64,000 nucleotides of DNA from Flavobacteriales bacterium. Its GTDB lineage: Bacteria > Bacteroidota > Bacteroidia > Flavobacteriales_D > Crocinitomicaceae. The notes beneath the pieces were generated by a model. The model searched no databases. It saw only the letters and a program-made list of their open reading frames with translations, and was not told the origin of the DNA. Within the stretch, counting starts at the first letter, position 1, and every line of letters begins with the position of its first letter. Shown here one piece after another: positions 42,112 through 50,268 of this stretch. The position numbers were made by a program, and so were the translations under genes. The stretch is from assembly GCA_947460825.1 (NCBI GenBank), contig CANHHA010000002.1, forward strand, positions 59,029 through 123,028, written 5' to 3'.

Positions 42112-42950
42112 TTTTTATTGAATTTCGAGGAAAGTTGGTTGAGTTTATCCTGAAACCCAGCCTCCTTGGTATGTTCTTTAAGCGCTTTCAAACGATTCAC
42201 TTCCGCACGCAAACAATCCTTGGTTTGAAAAGGAAAATCCGCATCTAACATCCAACCGTAATATCCGGGTTCCAATTTCATGACCGCTTCAATCGTTTTC
42301 CCCTTGTGCTTACCAAAGTTGTACATGATTTCACCCGCTTGATTCTTGGCCAACCTTCCAGCAAAATCTACAGCGCCCAAAGGGCTGTTGCTTGAAAATG
42401 CGGCGAGGGCTGGTATTTCGGGGGTAAGTTGGTCGTATCGTGCTAATTGTGCAAGAAATACATCCAAGGTAACTTCGGTATCGTATAACGCATCGTGTGC
42501 ATTCTCCATGGGTTTGCCGCAGTAAAATTGATAGGCGGCGGACAAGGTGCGCTGTTCCATTTTATGGAATATATTCTGTACATCTACAAAATTTCTGCCC
42601 TCCATCGGAAAGGGATGACCAACGCGATAAAATTCCTCTACCATGAATGGAATATCGAATTTGTTTGAGTTATAGCCTGCTAAATCGGCATCGCCCATGA
42701 AGGCAATGATTTCAGCCGCAACCTCGGCTAATTTAGGGGCATCTTGCACCATTTCATTACTAATTCCATGAATGGCAGTGATCTCTTCAGGAATATGAAT
42801 TTCTGGGTTGACTATATAATTCCGGGATTCGCGGCTTCCGTCAGGAAATAAGGTCACGGCAGCAAGCTGCACAATTCGGTCCTTGGTAAGTTGTGTGCCT
42901 GTCGTTTCTAGATCGAAGAAACACAAGGGCTTAGTGAGCGATAAGCGCAT
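42108..42950 (-). CDS. DEDDh 3'-5' exonuclease (DNA polymerase III epsilon-like)
   Basis: A 280-residue nuclease. The start at 42950 (MRLSLTKPLCFFDLETTG) is used; the ORF extends to 43007 inside the OmpA gene. Exo I motif FFDLETTG, Exo II around YNSNKFD and Exo III HDALYDTEVT give the DEDDh residues. After residue about 205 a DUF3820-like segment follows: YNFGKHKGKTIEAV ... YYGWMLDADFP, often attached to Bacteroidota exonucleases. Start and OmpA stop share one base (TAATG). Role is probably DNA repair or RNA trimming rather than the replicative proofreader. Confidence 0.93.
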   Translation of the reverse strand: MRLSLTKPLCFFDLETTGTQLTKDRIVQLAAVTLFPDGSRESRNYIVNPEIHIPEEITAIHGISNEMVQDAPKLAEVAAEIIAFMGDADLAGYNSNKFDIPFMVEEFYRVGHPFPMEGRNFVDVQNIFHKMEQRTLSAAYQFYCGKPMENAHDALYDTEVTLDVFLAQLARYDQLTPEIPALAAFSSNSPLGAVDFAGRLAKNQAGEIMYNFGKHKGKTIEAVMKLEPGYYGWMLDADFPFQTKDCLRAEVNRLKALKEHTKEAGFQDKLNQLSSKFNKK

Positions 42951-45238
42951 TATTTCAAGATAATGAACTCCGTACGACGGTTGGCCAAATGATCGGCATC
43001 TGAACACCTAACGCCATCTCCACAAGGTTTTAGTAATTCGCTTTCACCAAATCCTTTTGCCGAAATACGCTCAGGATTAACAACAAAAGATTTAATATAA
43101 TTCATGGCCGTTTGAGCGCGCATGTCTGAAAGCCACTGGTTATAAATAGCTGGTCCGCGGCTGTCTGTATGCGAACGGATTTCAATTTTCAAACTTGGAT
43201 TATCATTCATTACTTGAATAACTTCTTTCAATTTATTTTTAGAATAGTCGGTTAAGTTGTAACGGTCAAATTGATAATTAACCATGTACGGACCTATGAA
43301 TCCTTTTTGTGTAGCCTCTAATTTGAAGTTCACGGTAAGCACGGAGTCTTCCAATAAATCGGTGTTCACTTTGAAAGAAGCATTTAAGTAGCCTCCTGCA
43401 CTCGCCGATAATTCTCCCGCAATGTGTGACTCATATTCATAGGAGGCGATTAGTTCGCTTCGGTACATACCATTCGCTCCACTTATTGCCGTGGCCTTTT
43501 TCCCGTCAATGGATAGATTTACAGAGGCATTTGCAATGGGAGCACCACTTTCTATGTCCACTACCACTCCTTTAATTTCATAGGTAGGGAAAGGAACAAT
43601 TTTAGAATCCTCATCAATGATCAGGACTTTTTTATTAATGATTTCAAACGATGCATCACACGTGGTATTGAATCGGTTGGTGTAAGGCTTGTTGGTCAAC
43701 GGACCGTAGTAATATGCGAGTTCATATTCCTTACATTTTTCTAACGAAGCAACAAAAACCCCGTCGCGCATTCTTGGTGAAAGCAAGGTTTCTGTGGAAT
43801 TTGCACAATTGGTACATTTCAGGGTAATATATGATTGTTCAGGAATTGGATTTCCTTTTGTATTTATGATTCTTCCGTCAAGCATCGCAACGGCAGAAGG
43901 GGTTTCGTTTGGGCTCACTTGGTAAACATCATACATACCCATAGAACTCAAACGATTGGAGCTTACGTATCCGGTAATTCCATCGCCAGTAACACTAAAA
44001 TACACCTCATCTGAGAATGAATTCACTGCGGAACCTAGATTTGTGGGTTTTGACCACATTCCATTTTCATCTTTAGTAGATTTAAAAATGTCGTAACCGC
44101 CAATACTTTGCGCATTGTTCGAAGCAAAATAAAGTGTTTTTCCATCAAAGGAAATAAATGGAGCCATTTCATCCGCTTCTGAATTAATCATGGCCATGTT
44201 TTTTGCTTCAGCCCACGTTTCGCCATTTTTCTCGCAAACAAAAAGATCCCAGCCACCTTTTCCGCTCATGGCATTAGATACGAAATAGGCATATTTACCG
44301 TCTTGGCTTACGCTAAGCTGCATGTTGAACGGAGCAGATTTTTCTTTACCGTTATCCACGCTCAGTTTCACGGGTTTTGAGGGAGAAAAAACACCGTTCG
44401 TTAATTCGGTTACGAATACATTCGGGTTGTTCCAACTGGAGTAGTAAAGTACGCGTTCATTTGCACTGATTCCACTGATGAGTTCGTCAATTTTTATTTC
44501 GTTGACCGGAAACTCGGAGGCCTCTGACCAATTCCCTTTTCGATCCATGCTGGTTTGAAAAACATTTGCAGGCAATACATTAAACATTGGTTCTACATAC
44601 CCTGCAGAGCCGTTATCGCTTAGTGGTTTCGCAGAGGAAAACAGTAAGGATTTTCCATCTGGAGTAATAAATGCTCCCGATTCATTGTATGGCGTATTCA
44701 CTGAAGTCAACGCGATGCCTGCTTCTGGGGAATTGCTTAATTTTTTAGCGGTATTGATTTGACTTACACGAATCTCAGCCATTGGGATGAGTGTGGATCC
44801 TTTTTGGGTTTCTGATAAAAACTGATTGTAAAAGCCCAACGCTTTGTCTAAATTTCCTAGGCGGTGATGACATATTCCCAAGTATAAAAACACATCTTTC
44901 GGAGCGCTAGTTTCTTTTGGGGAGTAAATGTCATAATTGATTTCTGTTTTGGCAGCAGCTAATTCTAGGTGCTTGAGTGCTAATTCAGGTGATTTATTCA
45001 TTCCTAGAAGAATAAACCCTTTACGGTAATTGTAATTTCCGTTTTTCGGTTGTAGGATTAATAGTTTGTCGGTAACTAAATCGGCAAAATGATAAAAATT
45101 TTCTTGAAGAAATCTCGAACACTCTGTAACAAGCTGAGGTTCTTCGGCAGATTTTATCATGGTTTTTACTTCAACCTCGTTCATCTGCGCGAATACGTGA
45201 AGGCTAAGAATGGAAAAAATAACACTTAATTTCTTCAT
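42950..45238 (-). CDS. OmpA-family protein with TPR, PD40 propeller and CRD domains (PorE-like)
   Basis: A 762-residue periplasmic/outer-membrane-associated protein. Order: signal peptide (1-17), TPR-like helices (about 25-150), a WD40/PD40 beta-propeller (about 190-440; TPDGKSLLFSSAKP, SQDGKYAYFVSNA, SFDGKTLYFASNN), a carboxypeptidase-regulatory-like domain (about 545-620) and a C-terminal OmpA peptidoglycan-binding domain (NPSLKIEIRSHTDSRG, RISAKGFGES). This order equals that of PorE, which tethers the T9SS PorK/PorN complex to murein. Given eight or so T9SS cargoes here a PorE role is attractive, but paralogues with this layout are common and no por genes are adjacent. Confidence 0.88.
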   Translation of the reverse strand: MKKLSVIFSILSLHVFAQMNEVEVKTMIKSAEEPQLVTECSRFLQENFYHFADLVTDKLLILQPKNGNYNYRKGFILLGMNKSPELALKHLELAAAKTEINYDIYSPKETSAPKDVFLYLGICHHRLGNLDKALGFYNQFLSETQKGSTLIPMAEIRVSQINTAKKLSNSPEAGIALTSVNTPYNESGAFITPDGKSLLFSSAKPLSDNGSAGYVEPMFNVLPANVFQTSMDRKGNWSEASEFPVNEIKIDELISGISANERVLYYSSWNNPNVFVTELTNGVFSPSKPVKLSVDNGKEKSAPFNMQLSVSQDGKYAYFVSNAMSGKGGWDLFVCEKNGETWAEAKNMAMINSEADEMAPFISFDGKTLYFASNNAQSIGGYDIFKSTKDENGMWSKPTNLGSAVNSFSDEVYFSVTGDGITGYVSSNRLSSMGMYDVYQVSPNETPSAVAMLDGRIINTKGNPIPEQSYITLKCTNCANSTETLLSPRMRDGVFVASLEKCKEYELAYYYGPLTNKPYTNRFNTTCDASFEIINKKVLIIDEDSKIVPFPTYEIKGVVVDIESGAPIANASVNLSIDGKKATAISGANGMYRSELIASYEYESHIAGELSASAGGYLNASFKVNTDLLEDSVLTVNFKLEATQKGFIGPYMVNYQFDRYNLTDYSKNKLKEVIQVMNDNPSLKIEIRSHTDSRGPAIYNQWLSDMRAQTAMNYIKSFVVNPERISAKGFGESELLKPCGDGVRCSDADHLANRRTEFIILK

Positions 45239-45268
45239 AAATCGGTAGTTTTGAGCAGGTTAATTTAA

Positions 45269-46576
45269 TTAAAATTTGCGATCAATATCAAATTGTTCAA
45301 GGTAATCTGCAACGCGTCGCACGAATTGGCCTCCCAATGCACCGTCAACCACGCGATGATCGTACGAGTGGGAAAGATACATTTTCTGACGGATACCAAT
45401 AAAATCACCGTCAGGGGTTTCAATAACGGCCGGAACTTTACGAATGGCCCCCAAGGCTAAAATAGCCACCTGAGGTTGGTTAATAATTGGTGTCCCCATC
45501 ACATTTCCGAAGGTACCAACATTTGTAATGGTGTAGGTTCCGCCTTGTATATCTTCAGGCTTTAATTTATTATTTCGTGCATTATTGGCCAATTGATTAA
45601 CCGCTTTCGTGAGTCCAACTAGATTCAAACGATCGGCATTTTTAATCACGGGGACGATTAAATTTCCTGAAGGCAGCGCGGTAGCCATGCCCACATTGAT
45701 GTCTTTTTTCTTGATGATGGTGGTTCCGTTAACGGATACATTTATCATGGGGAAATCCTGAATTGCTCGAACAACGGCTTCAATGAAAATAGGAGTGAAG
45801 GTAATATTCTCTCCTTCACGAGCAGAAAATTCTTTCTTCACCTTATTCCTCCAATGTACAAGGTTGGTTACATCCGCCTCCACAAAAGAAGTGACATGCG
45901 GGGAAACACTCTTTGACATCACCATGTGATCTGCAATCAGCTTTCGCATGCGATCCATTTCGATGATTTCATCCGTTCCAGAGGCTAGAACAGGAACAGG
46001 AGTTGGTTTTTGTTCAATCGGCTTAGGTGTTGCAACCGTAGGCGTTTCAACCACAGCTGCTTGATTACTTCGTCCTGAAATATGTGCTAGAATATCTTTT
46101 TTTGTTACCCTTCCCTCGGAACCCGTACCCAAAATGCTGTCTAATTCTGCTTGACTTAGGCCTTCTTGTGATGCGATGCTCTTAACGAGTGGTGAGTAAA
46201 ATCGATTGGAAGAACTTACCACTGTGGTAGGTACAGCACTTGCTACCGGAGTATTTATAGTTGCTGTTTCCTTGGCATTAACAGGTCCTTTATCAATGGT
46301 TTGGGTGTTTTCTTTCGGTGCAGCGCTATCTGAACCGTCGGTAGAAAGAATGGCGATTACATCTCCAACTTGAGCAACTTCATCCTTTTGAAACAATTGT
46401 TTGATCAAGATTCCTGCAGCTTCAGAAGGGAGTTCATTATCTACTTTGTCGGTTGCAACTTCCACCAGCGGTTCATCCATGGCTACGGAATCCCCAATAT
46501 TTTTTAACCAGTTTGTAATCGTTGCTTCTGTAACACTTTCCCCCATTTTGGGTAAACGAATCTCTATTTCTGCCAT
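45269..46576 (-). CDS. 2-oxo acid dehydrogenase E2 subunit (dihydrolipoyl acyltransferase)
   Basis: Core acyltransferase of a branched-chain or pyruvate/2-oxoglutarate dehydrogenase complex; 435 residues. One N-terminal lipoyl domain with Lys44 in ATDKVDNE, a Pro/Thr/Ala-rich linker, a peripheral-subunit-binding domain (about 125-165; SPLVKSIASQEGLS) and the catalytic domain with His407 and Asp411 in DHRVVDG. VDNELP next to the lipoyl-lysine is typical of branched-chain E2 proteins, so BCKDH is my first guess. E1 and E3 are not adjacent. A TACCTTTG box at 46604-46597 is the likely -7 element. Confidence 0.94.
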   Translation of the reverse strand: MAEIEIRLPKMGESVTEATITNWLKNIGDSVAMDEPLVEVATDKVDNELPSEAAGILIKQLFQKDEVAQVGDVIAILSTDGSDSAAPKENTQTIDKGPVNAKETATINTPVASAVPTTVVSSSNRFYSPLVKSIASQEGLSQAELDSILGTGSEGRVTKKDILAHISGRSNQAAVVETPTVATPKPIEQKPTPVPVLASGTDEIIEMDRMRKLIADHMVMSKSVSPHVTSFVEADVTNLVHWRNKVKKEFSAREGENITFTPIFIEAVVRAIQDFPMINVSVNGTTIIKKKDINVGMATALPSGNLIVPVIKNADRLNLVGLTKAVNQLANNARNNKLKPEDIQGGTYTITNVGTFGNVMGTPIINQPQVAILALGAIRKVPAVIETPDGDFIGIRQKMYLSHSYDHRVVDGALGGQFVRRVADYLEQFDIDRKF

Positions 46577-46596
46577 ATTTATCTCCTAAGATGTTG

Positions 46597-46604
46597 CAAA
46601 GGTA
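46597..46604 (-). promoter_or_regulatory. -7 promoter box of the E2-OmpA-exonuclease-FAH operon
   Basis: TACCTTTG on the minus strand, 20 nt before the ATG at 46576. Confidence 0.55.
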
Positions 46605-46634
46605 TGAAAAAGGGATTAAAATTCGCGGGTATTT

Positions 46635-48614
46635 TTAGCTTTGTTGGTCAAGTTTTCTAAAGGAACCAAGGATAATTCGTATATCTGTTAGAATACTGTA
46701 GTCTCTCGCATACAACAGATTCAATTTGTCGTGTATTACTCGTTCTTCATACATTATCGTAGGAACCGGAGTTAATACTCCCCGTGTTAACGCTGGAAGC
46801 TGTGGGTCTTTGTAGGTAGTATTTGTTGGAATAAACCCGACCCATGTTTTACTCCCCGCAATCACGTTAAAAATGTTTTCAAAGATTCCTCTTTTATCAT
46901 GATAAATCCATACCATTAGCGGGGAAGAAAGCAGCAGTGTGAGTGCAATGGTAATGTCTAAAAACCGCTTTGAACGCAAGTTCTCGGGCCTGCTCAGTTT
47001 GTTGATATTCAACTTGTAGGTTTCTCCTGAAGTTTCGATGGAGTTACTGCCGATGATGAAATCTGCATCCGGTTGCGCAATTTTGAAATCTATGTGCGCT
47101 GATTTAATCGAGGTCATCCAATGAATAATTTGATGTGCACTTAAATCTTTCGCGCTAAAAATTATTTCGTCGTATAAATTTAAATTCGTCCGGTGTTCGA
47201 ATTCATTCAGTGTGTATCTGGCCTCCGGATATGGCTGCTGAATCCACGTCCCGTGGATATATTCTACTTCATTCATGTGTTGAAGTAATAAGCGTTTAAT
47301 GCGCTTAAATTCAGATTCTTCACCAACAATAAGAAATCGTTTCTTTCGAGAAGGGTTCCACCCGCTGGATTGTTTGAAGAGCAGATAGCGAATCAAGCGA
47401 TCAAGAAAATTCCACCCTAAAAACCACAGGGAGCCAATGAGTATAAATAACCTTGAAAACTGTAATTCCTTTGGAAGTAGCGCATAGGCCATTAAGATCA
47501 GTAGCGTACCAACCAAGGTTGATTTTAATAATTTTAAGGGTTTAAACGGGGGGTCGAACGTTCCTGATAACAAGTTAGTTAGCGACCAAATAACCCAATA
47601 TGAGGGAATCATGGCGTAATAAACAATCGATGGAAAGGAAATGTCGTGTGTTTTCCAGAATTCTGCTAGACCATACAATCCAAGGATTCCGATTCCGCCA
47701 TTCCAAACCATAGGCATGGTTTTACTAGCGACTCGTTTTCCAATAGACATCGATGCCCGCACATAAATACCAATATGGATGAATACCGAGAAAAGGAAGG
47801 CGTAGTTTTGGGAAAAATGTTTCCGAGCGAAAATAATCATCGCGCGATAAAACACAAACACATAATTTACGGAGCTTTTTTTGGTGCTTTCTCCCTTGTA
47901 GTGAATGATGGTGGTTTCTGCCAGATACAAGTTTTTATATCCTCCTTGTTGTATGCGATAGGATAAGTCGATGTCCTCGCCATACATGAAAAACGCCTCA
48001 TCGAGTAATCCAATCTGATCTAAAACACTACGCCTCAACCCCATATACGCTCCGCTTAATACATCTACTTCATGGTTCTCTTTTTCACTGAGATAACTGA
48101 GGTGATATCGACCAAAGCGCCTAGATTTTGGAAACATTCGGGCCAAGCCAAAGACCTTATAAAAAGCAACCGTAGGAGTGGGTAAACCCCGCTTCGACTC
48201 AGGGAGAAAACTTCCTTTTCCGTCTACCATTCGCACGCCAATACCCCCGATTTCAGGGTTTTTCCGAAAGGCATTTATCGTCTTTTCAAAGGTTTCTTCT
48301 TCCACTACGGTATCCGGATTCAACAACACCACAAATTCCCCCCGCGCTCGCACAATTCCTTGGTTGTTCGCTTTGGAGAACCCCACATTTTCCTCATTGA
48401 CCAATAAGTGTACACTAGGGAATTTTTCGCGGACCATCGCCACAGAACTGTCACTGCTTCTGTTGTCAATGACCATAACCTCCGCCTTTTCAATCCCTTT
48501 GGCATTGTACACAGAAAGTAAACACTGTTCCAAAAAATAAGCAACGTTGTAATTAACGATAATTACTGTTAATGTTATGTCTTGGTTAGCATTCACGCTT
48601 TTATCGCGATGCAA
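46635..48614 (-). CDS. GT2 glycosyltransferase fused to a degenerate sugar-phosphate transferase-like membrane domain
   Basis: A 659-residue inner-membrane protein. Residues about 13-250 are a family 2 glycosyltransferase (VIIVNYNVAYFLEQCL, VMVIDNRSSDSS, LLNPDTVVEE, MYGEDIDLSYR). Several membrane helices follow (about 270-415), then a Rossmann-like segment (RFLIVGEESEFKRIKRLLL). The C-terminus (about 550-650) matches the polyprenyl-phosphate hexose-1-phosphate transferase pattern at both ends (RFLDITIALTLLLSSPL and WVGF ... YARDYSILTDIRIILGSF) but lacks the central catalytic KFRSM-type stretch. The second half thus looks catalytically dead. Role likely in surface polysaccharide assembly. The start overlaps the ridA stop by 22 bases. 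Confidence 0.85.
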   Translation of the reverse strand: MHRDKSVNANQDITLTVIIVNYNVAYFLEQCLLSVYNAKGIEKAEVMVIDNRSSDSSVAMVREKFPSVHLLVNEENVGFSKANNQGIVRARGEFVVLLNPDTVVEEETFEKTINAFRKNPEIGGIGVRMVDGKGSFLPESKRGLPTPTVAFYKVFGLARMFPKSRRFGRYHLSYLSEKENHEVDVLSGAYMGLRRSVLDQIGLLDEAFFMYGEDIDLSYRIQQGGYKNLYLAETTIIHYKGESTKKSSVNYVFVFYRAMIIFARKHFSQNYAFLFSVFIHIGIYVRASMSIGKRVASKTMPMVWNGGIGILGLYGLAEFWKTHDISFPSIVYYAMIPSYWVIWSLTNLLSGTFDPPFKPLKLLKSTLVGTLLILMAYALLPKELQFSRLFILIGSLWFLGWNFLDRLIRYLLFKQSSGWNPSRKKRFLIVGEESEFKRIKRLLLQHMNEVEYIHGTWIQQPYPEARYTLNEFEHRTNLNLYDEIIFSAKDLSAHQIIHWMTSIKSAHIDFKIAQPDADFIIGSNSIETSGETYKLNINKLSRPENLRSKRFLDITIALTLLLSSPLMVWIYHDKRGIFENIFNVIAGSKTWVGFIPTNTTYKDPQLPALTRGVLTPVPTIMYEERVIHDKLNLLYARDYSILTDIRIILGSFRKLDQQS

Positions 48615-48973
48615 GAAATTTCTATGATAGCATCCATGGGTAGTCGATTGATTTCCACGGTTTCTCGTGCAGGAGGAGTTTCTTCAAAATAGCGGGAATA
48701 AATTTCATTTACCGCATTAAAATTTGTCAGATCTTTTAGGAATATACTGCATTTTACAATGTCCGTCATGTGGAATCCTGCGGCTTCCACGAGGTGCTTA
48801 AGGTTTTCCATTACCTGGGTAGTAGCCTCCTCGATGTTTCCGTTCTTAAAGGTTCCATCATGCGGATTTAAGGGTATTTGCCCGCTGACAAACAATTGAT
48901 TTCCCGCAATGATTGCAGGAGAATACGGGCCAATTGGCGCCTGTGCATTAGGTATATTTACGGATTGTTTCAT
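48593..48973 (-). CDS. ridA: RidA family enamine/imine deaminase
   Basis: Removes reactive 2-aminoacrylate-type enamines released by PLP enzymes. With the start at 48973 it has 126 residues, normal length; the ORF extends upstream to 49123 but would overlap the divergent pabA promoter and start. Motifs: APIGPYSPAI near the N-terminus, LFVSGQIPLNP, and the catalytic arginine in PPARETVEI. Trimeric cytoplasmic protein. It precedes the GT2 fusion gene in the same transcript. Confidence 0.95.
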   Translation of the reverse strand: MKQSVNIPNAQAPIGPYSPAIIAGNQLFVSGQIPLNPHDGTFKNGNIEEATTQVMENLKHLVEAAGFHMTDIVKCSIFLKDLTNFNAVNEIYSRYFEETPPARETVEINRLPMDAIIEISCIAIKA

Positions 48974-49002
48974 AAAATTGCGCGTTTGATGCCCTATGAA
49001 GC

Positions 49003-49010
49003 TAACTTTG
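49003..49010 (+). promoter_or_regulatory. -7 promoter box of the glutamine amidotransferase gene
   Basis: TAACTTTG matches TAnnTTTG, 23 nt before the ATG at 49034, in the 60-base divergent gap with ridA. Confidence 0.55.
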
Positions 49011-49033
49011 TAAAAGTAAAACAATTGAATAAA

Positions 49034-49603
49034 ATGCGTGTACTTGTAGTAGATTTTTACGATTCCTTTGTTTTTAATTTGGTGCATTATTTTGAAGCAC
49101 TCGGCTGCGACGTGGTAGTGCAATCCGATTCCGAGATTGATGTCAGTACCTTAGGGTTTTTGAAGGAATTCAATGGTATTGTGCTTTCTCCGGGGCCTGG
49201 CTTACCGCAAGAAACGCATGCGATGCAAGCCGTTATTACTTATTGCAGAGGGCAGATTCCAGTTTTCGGTGTTTGTTTGGGTATGCAAGGTCTTGGAATG
49301 GATTTGGGGGGAACCTTATACAATTTAACTTCAATTCGGCATGGCATGTCAACAATGATTCACATTCAAGACCATGATGGGTTATTTCATGCGCTCCCGA
49401 ACCAAGCGGAGGTGGGACTGTATCACAGTTGGGCAATGAATGACCTCCACCCATCCGTTATTTCGGCGATGGATGAAGAGGGTGTAATCATGGCCATTGA
49501 AAATCACGAGACAAAACAGTACGGGGTGCAATTTCATCCTGAATCCATAATGACACCGTATGGCATGGAAATGGTCCGTAACGTGATATCTAAAATATTT
49601 TAG
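49034..49603 (+). CDS. pabA: Anthranilate/aminodeoxychorismate synthase glutamine amidotransferase subunit
   Basis: Supplies ammonia from glutamine for p-aminobenzoate or anthranilate synthesis. It has 189 residues from the ATG at 49034 (MRVLVVDFYDSFVFNLVHY). The class I amidotransferase triad is Cys81 in GVCLGMQ, His168 and Glu170 in FHPES. No trp genes and no pabB lie nearby, so the folate role (PabA) is preferred, but TrpG or a shared role is possible. Upstream in-frame codons to 48878 belong to the ridA antisense region. Confidence 0.88.
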   Translation: MRVLVVDFYDSFVFNLVHYFEALGCDVVVQSDSEIDVSTLGFLKEFNGIVLSPGPGLPQETHAMQAVITYCRGQIPVFGVCLGMQGLGMDLGGTLYNLTSIRHGMSTMIHIQDHDGLFHALPNQAEVGLYHSWAMNDLHPSVISAMDEEGVIMAIENHETKQYGVQFHPESIMTPYGMEMVRNVISKIF

Positions 49604-49611
49604 TAGTTTCG
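49604..49611 (+). promoter_or_regulatory. -7-like box of the chalcone-isomerase-like gene
   Basis: TAGTTTCG, a one-base variant of TAnnTTTG, directly after the pabA stop codon and 16 nt before the ATG at 49628. Confidence 0.45.
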
Positions 49612-49627
49612 AAAAAAAATAAATCAC

Positions 49628-50197
49628 ATGAAAAAAATTATTTTACTCATGACTCTGCTTAGCGTAGTTTCAATAGGCTGGTCACAAACCAAAAAAACTA
49701 AAGAATATCACGGAGTAACTTTTTACACCGAAACAACCATCAACGAAGTTCCTGTAGTTATTAATGGCGCTGGGGTTCGTGAAAAGTATTTTATGGACAT
49801 GTACGTTGCCGCCTTGTATTTGAAAAAGAAATCTACCGATGCTACGAAAATCATTACGGCAGATGAAGAAATGGGAATTCATCTGAAGCTTGTTTCCTCT
49901 ATGGTTACCCGAGATAAATTTAAAACAGCAGTAACCGAAGGGTTCAAGAATGCTAGTTCTGGAAAAGCAACGCAGGAGGAACAGAAAAAATTTATGACCT
50001 GTTTGAGTGAGGAATTTAAAGATGGAGATAAAATTTACTTCGATTATGTGCCGAGCAAAGGAGTTAAAATATTCAAAAACGGAGACCTCAAAGGAACCAT
50101 CCCTGGACTAGAATTCAAAAAAGCGCTTTTCGGGATTTGGTTGGGTACATCTCCTGCCCAAGAGAGTTTGAAAAATGAAATGCTCGGGAAGGAATAA
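49628..50197 (+). CDS. Chalcone isomerase-like family protein, exported
   Basis: A 189-residue protein with a signal peptide (MKKIILLMTLLSVVSIGWSQ) and a chalcone-isomerase-like fold: VPVVINGAGVREKYFMDMYV, AALYLKKKS and KALFGIWLGTSPAQESLK are characteristic. Bacterial members are not flavonoid enzymes; they are thought to bind small hydrophobic ligands or fatty acids in the periplasm (family inference). Followed after 55 bases by the second TonB receptor, with a terminator-like hairpin between that includes the next start codon. Confidence 0.9.
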   Translation: MKKIILLMTLLSVVSIGWSQTKKTKEYHGVTFYTETTINEVPVVINGAGVREKYFMDMYVAALYLKKKSTDATKIITADEEMGIHLKLVSSMVTRDKFKTAVTEGFKNASSGKATQEEQKKFMTCLSEEFKDGDKIYFDYVPSKGVKIFKNGDLKGTIPGLEFKKALFGIWLGTSPAQESLKNEMLGKE

Positions 50198-50219
50198 CAA
50201 CGCATAACGAACTTTTTGC

Positions 50220-50268
50220 GGCCTCGTATGTTTTGAAATAAAAATCAACAGTATGCGAGGCCTTTTTA
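50220..50268 (+). terminator. Terminator-like hairpin whose 3' arm contains a start codon
   Basis: Arms GGCCTCGTAT (50220-50229) and ATGCGAGGCC (50253-50262, one T-G pair) with a 23-base loop, followed by TTTTTATTTT. The 3' arm begins with the ATG of the TonB receptor gene at 50253. It may end transcription of the upstream gene, mask the start codon, or act as an attenuator. Confidence 0.75.

Noticed and set aside
48878..49033. N-terminal extension of the PabA/TrpG ORF
   Set aside because: It runs antisense through ridA and lies before the TAACTTTG box; the family N-terminus begins exactly at 49034.
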